Shown piece by piece: positions 33,235-46,004 of a DNA stretch of 64,000 nt. Position numbers and translations under genes: made by a program. The first letter of the stretch is position 1, and each line of letters starts with the position of its first letter. Below the pieces are notes generated by a model that ran no database searches, was not told where the DNA came from, and was given only the letters and a program-made list of their open reading frames with translations. The DNA comes from Helianthus annuus (taxonomy: Eukaryota > Streptophyta > Magnoliopsida > Asterales > Asteraceae): assembly GCF_002127325.2 (NCBI RefSeq), contig NC_035448.2, forward strand, positions 6,534,915-6,598,914, written 5' to 3'.

Positions 33235-36200
33235 TGTCACACCGGATATTTCCACGTATTACCGGTGGGCCCGGTGGGGAGTATCGTGACGTAGTTGATA
33301 TCATCATAGTCAAACAACACAATTTAAATGCACAGCGGAAGCAAAAGATAGATACATTTCAACCGAATAAGAGTGTAATATTAAGTATTACAAAATGGCT
33401 GAAAAGATCCATAGGCGGATCAAATAAAAAGGAAACTTTGTTCAACAGATTTTAAGGCATATGAGCTTGCAAGACTCTTTATTTATGCTAGGAGAGGCCG
33501 GCCTATTCTGATTAGTACCTGCACTTAGCCTTTTTTGGGAAAATACGTCAGTTTACACTGGTAAATACAATTTAACTGACTCATTTTGAAAATGTTTAAG
33601 AAAATTGATTTGAATGCACATGGCACAAAACTTTTTATAACTTGGGATAATTATTTATATATAAACTTGTAAAAGAATTACATGTTTCTTATACGTTCAG
33701 TAGCCCGGGTTGACACCGGGTTAAAGATTAATAGACACACCACATGATATAGTTCCACGGCGAGTTATTCTCGAAACCGGAGGTTATACCTTATTATTTA
33801 TATATGCACAGGCGGGTGTATGCCTACACCCCGTGCTTAGGTCGTGGCCATTTCTATGAATGATGCCAAGGATATCCGGGACATGGTCATTAACCCCCCA
33901 AAGGCTTTAAGCAAACAAAACACTTTAAACGGATCATTTCAATAAATTAACCATCATACGATTAAAGATTCAATGCCCGACCAAGCGGTATTTTATATAC
34001 CGTATCCCAAGCCCATATAAGGGAAAATAAGTTAAAAGTATATCCCTGAGCAAGTATAATTCACAAACAGCAAATGCAAGTAGCTTTTACCGGGTCTCCT
34101 AATCTGGAACGAAGGTTTTTAATAACTTATTAGATTCCTAACGGGTCTTTAATTAAGCCTAAACTTAGACCGGTTAGTTTTAAAGGAAGATACGGTTCAA
34201 ACTCACGATTAAGCGAAGACCAGAATAGAATGTGATTTAGACCCGACAAGTTTGGAGACTTGTGTAATATGGGTAAACTAAACACATTCTGGATTTTGAG
34301 ACATAAATGATAGGGTTTGACCCGTTTCGGTCAATTTTTGCAAACTAGTTACATAAACCGAACCGAACGCGAAAAATGCATAACGGCTAACCATAAGAGT
34401 CATATACAGGTTTCCTAAGTTAATATGCCTTAAATATGTTGTGACATCAGTAAGATATCTCCTATTATGCCCAAAACGAATTTAAACTCAAATTATGCCC
34501 CGTAGGGGTATTTTGGTCATTTAAAAGGTTATAAAAGAGTTTAAATATTAATCTGAGTTTCAGGTCTGATCTAATCAGTAAGAATACTCAATTTAATAAG
34601 TTATATCAGTAAGGTATTACATATATGTGAAATTTATCATTTATAACCAAACTATGCACCGAAGGGGCATTTTGGTAATTTCACATAAGGTTTAAGGGTC
34701 AAATTTGGAAATCTGAGTTTAAAACTTTTGCTTACTGTTAAAGTATAAAAATTTACTAAAAATATCAGTAGGTATCAAGTCTTATATATTTAAAATAGTT
34801 TTAATACATACTATGCGTTTAAAACGCGTAAAAAGACGGTTTTAAGCGATTTCCGGGTTTTATAATGAAAGCTGATATTTTTATTATTCCAGAAGGTTCA
34901 AAATATTTTATTTATCATATTGGATCAGTAGAAAAAGGTTTGGTATCAAAAGGATTTGTAAAACTCATTTTGTAGCCCAAAAGGGCAAAACCGACAACTA
35001 CCGAATTAAGCTTAGAACTCTATGTTATGCTCAGCCTAAAAATAAATAAAAATCTCCAAAAATCCCAAATTATTATTTTATATCAGTGGGTAAAAAGTTT
35101 GGTATAAAAATTTGGGTTTAAATAGGCTATATGCTAATTACGCCGTTTAATTAATAAAAAGCTTTCTAATTACGCTAATGAGCATAACTCCTAATCTAGA
35201 CCTCAAACTGATGTCAAATTTTAGGGACAAGTTTATAAATCAGTAACTAAGGTTTCTATTCTTTTACGTTTTCAAAAATCTCGTTTTAAGGTTAAAAGGG
35301 CATAATAGTCAACATTTAAGCACTTAACGGAAACATGCATATGAATCGGATAACTAATGAACCAAGTTGTATAATCACAGAGGGTTATACTAACATGAAA
35401 CCTGGTCCTAATAAAGCTCTAAGGCATTTCTAAACTGTGCTCTAATGGGTTGAACCGAGCTTAAACTGAAAATTATCAGGTTGAACATGTTTAGACTGAA
35501 AATTATCAGGTTGAACATGTTTAGACATGAACATGTTTAGACATGTTCTTACATTAATTACCAAGTTATATGAGTGATAAAACAGGTTGCATGGCTTCTA
35601 CATTGTTAATTATGTGTTTATGCGAAAATTAACTTTCTGTTGACTTTTTATAATTATCTTTGACCCGACAATTGACCTAGTTAGAGTGGGAATCAGAGGG
35701 TGCCCTTTTAAGGGTTTATTACCCACATAATTACCAACTCATAGGTACTTTCAATTTGATATTTGACTGGACAAATTGTGAATAATCACGAAGTCAAACC
35801 TTAATTACGACGGTTTGACTTTAGGCTAATTAACTAGGCAAAACTGAATTAAGAAAGGTTAAGGACACTTATTGAGGTCCTATGCACGACTAATGACTCC
35901 TAGGAAGTGTGCTTGAGCTCCAGGAATCTCCAGAAGTTGAGTTGTGAGAGTTTTGAAATGCAAGTGCCCAAATGGTTACAAGTGAGCTTCTATATATATG
36001 AGTTTTAATCACATATGATCATGTCATGCAAGTCTACAAGTGTAATGAGATGTTTACAGGTGCCCCCTATGCATGAAATACCATTGGGACAGCCCCTGGT
36101 ATGTAAAACAAGAGATTTAAGTCGGTTAACAGCTTTAACAGGAAGCTACCTGTGATTTTCTGTCGCTGTAGGTTCACGCGGCCCGCGTAAGGATCCATAA

Positions 36201-36833
36201 GGACCTTACGTGGCCGGTATGGTGCCGGGGTCAGGTTACACAAGTTTCATTAATTGCATTTTGGCCCCTGATCCTTTTTAAACGCGGTTTTCACTTTATT
36301 TCTTGCATTTTCAACCCTCTAACTTGACTTTTAAGGGCTCCATGACATAACCAACCACCGTTAAGTCCTCGGTTAACTTTTTGCTCACCCGAAAAGTTAT
36401 AACTTTCAACGCTGACGCTTTTAACCCCCACATACGAATGTAAGCATAACTTTCTCATAATTTATCGAAACCTTGTGAAATTTTTATCGCTTATTCTAGT
36501 GAGCATAATTAATCGTTACAAAGCTTCGGGTTTGCTAAAAGGTCACTCAGAGGTATACTTTAAACATGTTGACACATTTGACCCCTGTAGTTTGTAATTT
36601 CTCACTTTCTTCCACAATTAGCTTCGTATGATCCATAATTCATTCGTTTAAGGGTATAAACATCGTGTAGGGTTATTGAAGGGTATATTTATCCATTGTC
36701 GACACTTTGAATCCTTTAATTCACATACTTTCTTTGTTTGTCAACTTTAGTCCTTCATAAGTACTCTTTTACACGTTAAAAGCTCATGACACGTGTCGAT
36801 ATAATATTGGGCATGAATTTACGAGGTGTTACA
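33235..36833 (-). mobile_element. 3' LTR of element B
   Basis: Minus strand TGTAACACCTCGTAAATTCA ... TATCCGGTGTGACA, 3,599 bp. It has a local triplication of a GAACATGTTTAGAC motif (35480-35545) and lacks a ~45-bp piece present in the other LTR (43320-43365). Confidence 0.9.
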
Positions 36834-36846
36834 TCCTCACCCCCTT
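36834..36846 (-). promoter_or_regulatory. Polypurine tract of element B
   Basis: On the minus strand AAGGGGGTGAGGA directly precedes the 3' LTR. Purine-rich tracts at this place prime plus-strand DNA synthesis. Confidence 0.75.
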
Positions 36847-36869
36847 AAAAGAAATCTCAACCTCGAGAT

Positions 36870-39038
36870 TTACTGAAATAAATGAGGGTACTTTTCTTTC
36901 ATTGTGGACTCTACCTCCCACGTGTACTCGGGACCTCTACGGGCATCCCACTTGACCTTCACAATTGGCACTTGCTTCCTTCGAAGCTTCTTAACCTGTC
37001 GATCCTTGATCGACAAAGGTTTTTCAACAAACTTTAAGCTCTCATCTATGTGCACATCCTTATGCGACATGATTAGTGATTCATCAGCTAGACATTTGTT
37101 CAGACTGCAGATGTGGAATACGTTATGAATACCACTGAGCTCTTCAGGCAATTTTAACTTGTAAGCCACTGATCCGACACATTCGATGATCTCGAATGGT
37201 CCTATATATCTCGGGCTTAACTTGCCTTTCTTACAAAATCGCATCACCCCCTTCCAGGGTGATACTTTAAGCAGAACCTTATCACCAACCTCAAACTTTA
37301 GAGGTTTTCGCCTTTTATCAGCATAACTTTTCTGCCTATCCCTGGCAGCTTTCAGGCGGTCACGAATTTGGACAATCTTGTCCGTTGTTCCAAGGACTAT
37401 ATCAGGTCCTGCTAACTGAGCTTCTCCTACTTCTGCCCAACAAATAGGCGTTCTGCATTTCCTACCATATAATGCCTCAAAAGGCGTAGCCTGAATGCTT
37501 GTATGGTAGCTATTGTTATAGGAGAACTCGATCAATGGCAGGTGGTTATCCCAACTACCACCTAAGTCAATCACACATGCACGAAGCATGTCTTCCAAAG
37601 TTTGGATTGTATGCTCACTCTGTCCGTCCGTCTGAGGATGGTAAGCCGTACTAAAATTCAAGCGTGTGCCCAAAGATTGTTGGAAACTATTCCAAAAATG
37701 TGATGTGTATCTAGTATCCCTGTCAGAGATAATAGACACTGGTACGCCATGAAGAGATACAATCTTATCCACGTACAACTGGGCTAATATGTCGGAGCTA
37801 TGAGTCTCCTTGATGGGTAGGAAATGTGCTGACTTAGTCAGTCTATCTACTATTACCCAAATAGTATCATTTCCTTTCTTCGTTTTCGGTAACTTGGTGA
37901 TAAAATAAATTGTCACCATCTCCCACTTCCAGGTGGGAAGTTCAGGTTGTTGTAGCAAACCTGACGGCTTTCGATGTTCAGCTTTGACTTGTGCGCACGT
38001 CAAACATTTGGCTACATAGGTAGCTATAGACTTCTTCAAGCCTATCCACCAATAGTTTGCCTTCAGATCCTGGTACATCTTATCAGCTCCAGGATGAACG
38101 AAATATTTAGAACTGTGGTCTTCCTGGAGGATAACATCCTGAAGTCCTCCATAAACTGGAACCCATATTCGTCCATTTAATCTCAGGATTCCATCCTTGC
38201 CATAGGATAACTGCTCTTCAGTTACTCCTAGATTTTCATCAAGATAGTTAGCTTCTAGTACAGCTTCCTTCTGCGCAGCTAACAACCTCTCATTCAAACT
38301 ATTCTTTAATTCAATGCTCTTGGCATTGATTCTTATGGGCTTGACCCTTTCCTTCCTACTTAAAGCATCGGCGACCACATTCGCCTTGCCCGGATGGTAT
38401 CTTATCTCACAATCATAATCATTCAAAGTTTCCATCCATCGTTGCTGCCTCATGTTTAAATCCTTCTGATTGAACAGATGTTGAAGGCTCTTGTGATCAG
38501 AATGGATCACACACTTGGTTCCATACAGATAATGCCTCCACAGTTTTAGTTCAAATACAACGGAACCCAGCTCCAAGTCATGGGTGGTGTAATTCTTCTC
38601 GTGCACCTTTAGCTGACGTGAAGCATAGGCAATGACCTTGCCTTTCTGCATAAGCACACAACCCATACCGGTGTGTGATGCATCACAATATACCACAAAT
38701 TCTTCGATCCCATCAGGCAACGTCAAAATAGGAGCATTGCTCAACTTCTGCTTAAGAATATCAAAAGATTCTTGCTGCTTAGGCCCCCAGTCAAACTTGC
38801 TATTCTTGCGGGTAAGTAAAGTCAGGGGTGCTGCAATTCTTGAGAAGTTTTCAATAAATCGTCTGTAGTATCCTGCCAGTCCTAGAAAGCTGCGAATCTC
38901 CGTAGGCGTCTTTGGCTCTTGCCAATTCATGACAACTTCAACCTTAGCGGGATCTACTTGGATACCACGCTCACTAACAACATGTCCAAGAAATTGGACT
39001 TCACCGAAGCCAGAATTCACACTTCGAAAACTTGGCAT
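36870..39038 (-). pseudogene. RNase H-integrase part of element B pol
   Basis: Follows the end of RT ([15 protein letters not shown]) with RNase H ([17 protein letters not shown]), the integrase zinc finger (HHCC around [17 protein letters not shown] ... CLTCAQ) and the integrase core. The first catalytic Asp is replaced by Tyr ([11 protein letters not shown], where relatives have DFITKLP). The second Asp (SDRDTRY) and the Glu (DGQSEHT) remain. The C-terminus ([19 protein letters not shown] ... KYPHLF) resembles a group-II chromodomain of Tekay/Del elements. A 1-nt insertion near 39000 puts this frame out of phase with the RT frame. Confidence 0.9.
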
Positions 39039-40623
39039 AGAGCTTCTCTTGATGAAGCAGTTTCAAAATGCAACGAAGGTGCTCCTCATGGTCAGCTTGG
39101 CTCTTCGAGTAAATGAGAATGTCATCTATGAAGACGATGAATTTATCTAAGTAGGGCTTGCAGACGCGATTCATGAGATCCATGAATGCTGCAGGTGCAT
39201 TAGTGAGCCCAAAAGGCATCACTAAGAACTTGTAATGACCATAACGAGTCCTAAATGCAGTCTTGTGTACATCTTCATCTTTAACCTTCAGTTGATGATA
39301 GCCTGACCTCAAATCGATCTTTGATAAGTAACTTTCCCCTTGTAATTGATCGAACAGATCGTCGATCCTGGGCAATGGATATCTATGCTTGATAGTGACT
39401 TTGTTGAGCTCGCGATAATCGATGCACAGACGCATTGATCCATCCTTCTTCTTTACAAATAGGATTGGCGCTCCCCAAGGGGACGAACTAGGTCTGATAA
39501 AACCTTTGGCTAGCAATTCATCTAGTTGTGTCCTCAACTCTTTCATTTCTGTTGGTGCCAACCTATAAGGCGCTCTTGCGACAGGTGCTGCTCCAGGGAT
39601 GATGTCAATTCTGAATTCTACTTGCCTATCTGGTGGTAAACCAGGTAGTTCTTCCGGGAAAACTTCTGGGTACTCAGAAATGACGGGAATATCTTCAATC
39701 TTGGGCTTCTGCTCATCAATAGTTACATGTGCCATATAAATGACACAACCCTTCTTCAGACATCTGGATGCCTTGAGCATAGACACTTGCTCAGGCAATC
39801 CATACTGGGTATCCCCCTGAATAGTAAGTGGCTCACCAGACGGAGTCTTGATCACCACTTGCTTCATGTTGCAAACGATCTGGGCCTGGTTATGAGATAA
39901 CCAGTCCATGCCTATAACTATATCGAAACCGGCTAACTTCAAGGGAAGCAAGGATAACAGAAAGGAGTGGTTCCTAATGGATATAACACATCCATCTAAC
40001 ACAGTTGAGGCTGTTTCTAGGGTACCATCAGCTAATTCTACCTCATATTTCACGCTTAGGGTTTTAACAGGTAAATTCAACAACTTACAAAACTTATTAT
40101 CTACAAATGATTTATCCGCACCTGAATCAAATAACACCCTTGCATAAACATCATTTATAAGGAAGGTACCTGTGATCACGTTATCGTCCTGAACAGCTTC
40201 CTTTGCATCCATCCGGAAGACCCTTGCATTGGTCTTCTTGGCTTCCTCAGGCTTTATGGCATATTTAGGGCAGTTGGACTTGATGTGCCCTTTTTCATTG
40301 CAGTTATAGCATGTCGCATCCTCGATTTTCTTGCAGTCTAAGGTCTTGTGCTCACTTGACTTACAAATCCCGCAAGCCCTCGGCTGTGATTGGGATTTCG
40401 ACTCATATCTGCACTTCCCGAAATGGCGCTTCTTACAGATTTTACACTTGGGCTTATCACCCACCTGTTGACCATCCTTCTTAGATCCAGAACCCTTCTT
40501 GTGGTCGGAATTTCCCTTGTGTCTCTTATCTGAACGTCGTGAGTTGTCATCCTCACGCTTCCTCTTTTCAGCATCGGTGTTTCTCAACGATCTCTGCCTG
40601 ACCGCGTCCAGAGTGAGAGACAA
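39001..40623 (-). pseudogene. Gag C-terminus, protease and RT of element B
   Basis: Starts inside gag with a basic region and zinc knuckles ([26 protein letters not shown]), then protease with intact [11 protein letters not shown], and RT ([41 protein letters not shown]). The frame is open through RT to FSKCEFWLR, then TGA from the 1-nt insertion near 39000. The core gag domain is absent upstream. Confidence 0.9.
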
Positions 40624-40624
40624 T

Positions 40625-40668
40625 GTGTCACAACCCCTGTCCCCTATCCCGGGAGCGGGCGGCCGTGA
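40625..40668 (-). mobile_element. A-type LTR tail fused into element B gag
   Basis: On the minus strand GGCCGCCCGCTCCCGGGATA ... GGGGTTGTGACA resembles the last ~40 bp of element A's LTR (GGCCGCCCGCCTCCCGAGGC ... GGGGTTGCGACA). It sits exactly where gag is broken between the N-terminal part and the zinc knuckles. Confidence 0.65.
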
Positions 40669-40922
40669 GCCAGTTTCAGTGGTACAAAAGAAGGCTGTGG
40701 GTTGTGGGGCTCATTTTCAGATTGAGGCCTGAAAGAGTGGTGATACGATGGTGACGAACTTAGAGAGACGGATCGCCTCCCTGGCTCTATATAAGTCCTC
40801 CAAGGTTCTTGTGGACTTGTACTCATAGTGATGGACGGGGTTCGCCGGTGTGAGGGTACGGCTTCATGATCATGACCCGTCATTGGGGCCTTGCCTCTCC
40901 CTCTTCTAAATCTTGGCGGCAT
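40669..40922 (-). pseudogene. Gag N-terminal fragment of element B
   Basis: Starts MPPRFRRGRGKAPM, a typical start of gag in this group, and continues with a Ser/Pro/His-rich region (SVSLSSSPSYHHSF). The ~200-aa retrotransposon gag core that should follow is missing. Confidence 0.8.
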
Positions 40923-41090
40923 GATTGTTCCTGTCAACATAAACAAAGATAACAACAAGGAAATAAAAAAAAAATTAAAACAAATCAGGATTTGTCCTAT
41001 GTTCTTCGTCCAGGCTTGAAAATTGAGGAATGTGCAACTGTGTAACTGAGATTAAACACAAAAGGCTAGTGTTTAATTCACTCAGTGTTG

Positions 41091-41102
41091 GCTCTGATAC
41101 CA
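41091..41102 (-). promoter_or_regulatory. Primer-binding site of element B
   Basis: On the minus strand TTGGTATCAGAGC follows the 5' LTR by a few bases and complements tRNA-iMet. Confidence 0.88.
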
Positions 41103-41105
41103 ACC

Positions 41106-44100
41106 TGTCACACCCCGATATATCCACATATTACCGGTGGGCCCGGTGGGGAGTATCGTGACGTAGTTGATATCATCATAGTCAAACAACACAATTTAAA
41201 TGCACGGCAGAAGCAAAAGATAGATACATTTCAACCGAATAAGAGTGTAATATTAAGTATTACAAAATGGCTGAAAAGATCCACAGGCGGATCAAATAAA
41301 AAGGAAACTTTGTTCAACAGATTTAAAGGCATCTGAGCTTGCAAGACTCTTTATTTATGCTAGGAGAGGCCAGCCTATTCCGATTAGTACCTACACTTAG
41401 CCTTTTTTGAGAAAATACGTCAGTTTACACTGGTAAATACAATTTAACTGACTCATTTTGAAAATGTATAAGAAAATTGATTTGAATGCACATGGCACAA
41501 AACTTTTTATAACTTGGGATAATTATTTATATATAAACTTGTAAAAGAATTACATGTTTCTTATACGTTCAGTAGCCCGGGTTGACACCGGGTTAAAGAT
41601 TAATAGACACACCACATGATATAGTCATGCGACGAGTTATTCTCGAAACCGGCGGTTATACCTTATTATTTATATATGCACAGGCGGGTGTATGCCTACA
41701 CCCCGTGCTTAGGTCGTGGCCATTTCTATGAATGATGCCAAGGATATCCGGGACATGTCATTAACCCCCCAAAGGCTTTAAGCAAACAAAACAATTTAAA
41801 CGAGTCATTTCAATAAATTAACCATCATACGATTAAAGATTCAATGCCCGACCAAGCGGTATTTTATATACCGTACCCCAAGCCCGTATAAGGGAAAATA
41901 AGTTAAAAGTATTTACCGGAGCAAGTATAATTCACAAACTGCAAATGCAAGTAGCTTTTACCGGGTCTCCTAATCTGGAACGAAGGTTTTTAATAACCTA
42001 TTAGATTCCTAACGGTTCTTTAATTAAGCTTAAACTTAGACCGGTTAGTTTTAAAGGAAGATACGGTTCAAACGCACGATTAAGCGAAGACCGGAATAGA
42101 ATGTGATTTAGACCCGACAAGTTTGGAGACTTGTGTAATATGGGTGAACTAAACACATTCTGGATTTTGAGACATAAATGATAAGGTTTGACCCGTTTCG
42201 GTCAATTTATGCAAACTACTTACATAAACCGAACCGAACGCGAAAAATGCATAACGGGTAACCATAAGAGTCATATACATGTTTCCTAAGTTTATATGCC
42301 TTAAATAGGTTGTGACATCAGTAAGATATCTCCTATTATGCCCAAAACGAATTTAAACTCAAATTATGCCCCGTAGGGGTATTTTGGTCATTTAAAAGGT
42401 TATAAAAGAGTTTAAATATTAATCTGAGTTTCAGGTTTCATATAATCACTAATAATACTCAATTTAATAAGTTATATCAGTAAGGTATTACATATATGTG
42501 AAATTTATCATTTATAACCAAACTATGCACCGAAGGGGCATTTTGGTAATTTCACATAAGGTTTAAGGGTCAAATTTGGAAATCTGAGTTTAAAACTTTT
42601 GCTTACTGTTAAAGTATAAAAATTTACTAAAAATATCAGTAGGTATCAAGTCTTATATATTTAAAATAGTTTTAATACATACCATGCGTTTAAAACGCGT
42701 AAAAAGACGGATTTAATCGATTTCCGGGTTTTATAATGAAAGCTGATATTTTTATTATTCCAGAAGGTTCAAAATATTTTATTTATCATATTAGATCAGT
42801 AGAAAACGGTTTGGTATCAAAAGGATTTGTAAAACTCATTTTATAGCCCAAAAGGGCAAAACCGACAACTACCGAATTAAGCTTAGAACCCTATGTTATG
42901 CTCAGCCTAAAAATAAATAAAAATCTCCAAAAATCCCAAAATATTATTTTATATCAGTGGGTAAAAAGTTTGGTATAAAAATTTGGATTTAAATAGGCTA
43001 TATGCTAATTACGCCGTTTAATTAATAAAAAGCTTTCTAATTACGCTAATGAGCATAACTCCTAATCTAGACCTCAAACTAATGTCAAATTTTAGGGACA
43101 AGTTAATAAATCAGTAACTAAGGTTTCTGTTCTTTTACATTTTTAAGAATCTCATTTTAAGGTTAAAAGGGCATAATAGTCAACATTTAAGCACTTAACG
43201 GAAACATGCATATGAATCGGATAACTAACGAACCAAGTTGTATAATCACAGAGTATAACATGAAACCTGGTCCTAATAAAGCTCTAAGACATTTCTAAAC
43301 TATGCTCTAATGGGTCAGAATTGAAAGTCAAAGCAAAAGTCTACTTTTGCGATTTTCGGTTCCGAACCGAGCTTAAACTGAAAATTGTCGGGTGGAACAT
43401 GTTTAGACATGTTCTTACATAAATTACCAAGTTATATGAGTGATAAAACAGGTTGCATGGCTTCTACATTGTTAATTACGTGTTTATGCGAAAATTAACT
43501 TTCTGTTGACTTTTTATAATTATCTTTGACCCGACAATTGACCTAGTTAGAGTGGGAATCAGAGGGTGCCGTTTTAAGGGTTTATTACCCACATAATTAC
43601 CAACTCATAGATACTTTCAATTTGATATTTGACTAGACAAATTGTGAATAATCACGAAGTCAAACCTTAATTATGACGGTTTGACTTTAGGCTAATTACC
43701 TAGGCAAAACTGAATTAAGAAAGGTTAAGGACACTTACTGAGGTCCTATGCACGACTAATGACTCCTAGGAAGTGTGCTTGAGCACCAGGAATCTCCAGA
43801 AGTTGAGTTGTGAGAGTTTTGAAATGCAAGTGCCCAAATGGTTACAAGTGAGCTTCTATATATATGAGTTTTAATCACATATGATCATGCCATGCAAGTC
43901 TACAAGTGTAATGAAATGTTTACAGGTGCCCCCTATGCATGAAATACCATTGGGGCAGCCCCTGGTATGTAAAACAAGATATTTAAGTCGGTTAACATCT
44001 TTAACAGGCATCTGCCTGTGATTTTCTGTCGCTGTAGGTTCATGCAGCCCGCGTAAGGATCCATAAGGACCTTACGCGGCCGGTATGGTGCCGGGGTCAG

Positions 44101-44698
44101 GTTACACAAGTTTCATTAATTGCATTTTGGCCCCTGATCCTTTTTAAAAGTGGTTTTCACTTTATTTCTTGCATTTTCAACCCTCTAACTTGACTTTAAG
44201 GGCTCCATGACAAACCATACACCGTTATGTCCTCGGTTAACTTTTTGCTCACCCGAAAAGTCATAACTTTTAACGTTGACGCTTTTAACCCCTCACATAC
44301 GAATGTAAGCATAACTTTCTCATACTTTATCGAAACCTTGTGAAATTTTTATCGCTTATTCTAGTGAGCATAATTAATCGTTACAAAGCTTCGGGTTTGC
44401 TAAAAGGTCACTCAAAGGTATACTTTAAACATGTTGACACATTTGACCCCTGTAGTTTGTAATTTCTCACTTTCTTCCACAATTAGCTTCGTTTGATCCA
44501 TAATTCATTCGTTTAAGGGTATAAACATCGTGTAGGGTTATTGAAGGGTATATTTATCCATTGTCGACACTTTGAATCCTTTTATTCACATACTTTCTTT
44601 GTTTGACAACTTTAGTCCTTCATAAGTAATCTTTTACACGTTTAAAGCTCATGACACGTGTCGATATAATATTGGACATGAATTTACGAGGTGTTACA
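41106..44698 (-). mobile_element. 5' LTR of element B
   Basis: 3,593 bp, matching 33235-36833 along its length. It keeps ATCCATAAGGACCTTACGCG, part of a GC-rich palindrome (44048-44085) placed in the middle of the LTR. Confidence 0.9.
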
Positions 44699-44703
44699 TT
44701 AAC

Positions 44704-46004
44704 ACTAAAGGAAAAGAATTGAAAGATATCCAAGTAGTATCTCAATTCTCAGAAGTATTCCCAGAAGAACTACCAGGACTACCGCCAGACAGGGAAGTCG
44801 AATTCAGAATTCATCTGCTACCAGGAACAGCACCAATTGCCAAGGCACCTTACCGTTTGACACACGCATAAATGCAAGAGTTAAAGAAACAACTGGACGA
44901 ACTGTTGGAGAAAGGATTCATACAACCAAGCTCATCACCATGGGGAGCACCAATATTGTTTGTCAAGAAGAAAGACGGGTCAATACGAATGTGCATTGAT
45001 TACTGTGAATTGAATAAAGTCACGATTAAAAATCGATACCCATTATCGAGAATCGATGATTTGTTCGACCAATTGCAAGGAGCTCGATTCTTTTCTAAAA
45101 TCGATTTACGCTCAGGATATCATCAATTAAAGGTACAGGAAGAGGACATTCCTAAGACCGCTTTTAGAATAAGGTATGGCCATTATGAATTTACTGTCAT
45201 GCCATTTGGTTTAACTAATGCCCCAGCCGCATTTATGGACATGATGAACCGAATATGTAAGCCATATTTGGATAAATTCATAATTGTCTTTATAGATGAT
45301 ATTCTCATTTACTCCAAGAGTAAAGAGGAACATGCAGAGCACCTTCATGCACTCCTAAGTTTATTAAGAAAAGAAAAGCTTTACGCTAAATTTTCGAAGT
45401 GTGAGTTTTGGTTAGAGGAAGTACAGTTTCTTGGGCATTTAGTCAATCATGAACGAATTCATGTGGATCCCACAAATATCGAGGCGATTACTAAATGGAA
45501 AACCCCTTAATCACCAACGGAGGTTAGAAGTTTTCTAGGACTAGCCGGTTATTATAGACGGTTTATCCGAGATTTTTCTAGAATAGGCATTCCCTTAACT
45601 AAGCTAACCTATAAATCTGTTAAGTTTGAATGGGGACCAAAACAAGAAGAAGCCTTTAAAATTTTTAAGCAAAGATTAACCAACGCACCTATGCTAGCAT
45701 TACCAGAAGGAACTGAAGACTTTGTAGTTTATTGTGACGCTTCTAAGTTAGGTTATGGATGTGTGTTGACGCAACGTCAAAAGGTTATAGCCTATGCCTC
45801 TAGACAACTTAAGAATCATGAAGAGAATTATACAACCCATGATTTGGGGTTAGGAGCCATAATTTTTGCCCTTAATATTTGGAGACATTACCTTTACGGT
45901 AGTAAGTTTACCATTTTCACCAATCATAAGAGTTTAAGATATGTTTTTGGACAAAATGAGTTAAATATGAGACAAAGACGTTGGATGGAAATTCTTAGTG
46001 ATTA
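44704..46004 (+). pseudogene. RT and RNase H of element A (after insertion B)
   Basis: Continues A's frame: [19 protein letters not shown], then TAA (44869) in place of the codon in APTEM, then RT ([30 protein letters not shown]), a TAA at 45508 ([17 protein letters not shown]), and RNase H ([16 protein letters not shown]) up to RWMEILSDY. There element C is inserted at 46005. The RT active site FIDD is intact. Confidence 0.9.

Larger units (their letters stand above)
33235..44698 (-). mobile_element. Ty3/gypsy element B, Tekay/Del-like, complete, inserted in A
   Basis: 11.46 kb, minus strand, with two LTRs of ~3.6 kb and a 5-bp duplication TTAAC at 33230-33234 and 44699-44703. Order on the minus strand: 5' LTR, tRNA-iMet PBS, gag remnant, protease, RT, RNase H, integrase with chromodomain-like tail, polypurine tract, 3' LTR. 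It split element A between protease and RT. LTRs differ by substitutions and several indels, so the insertion is not very recent. Confidence 0.93.

Noticed and set aside
33904..36800. Open frames inside the B LTRs
   Set aside because: The LTRs are long but non-coding; frames are not kept between the two copies.
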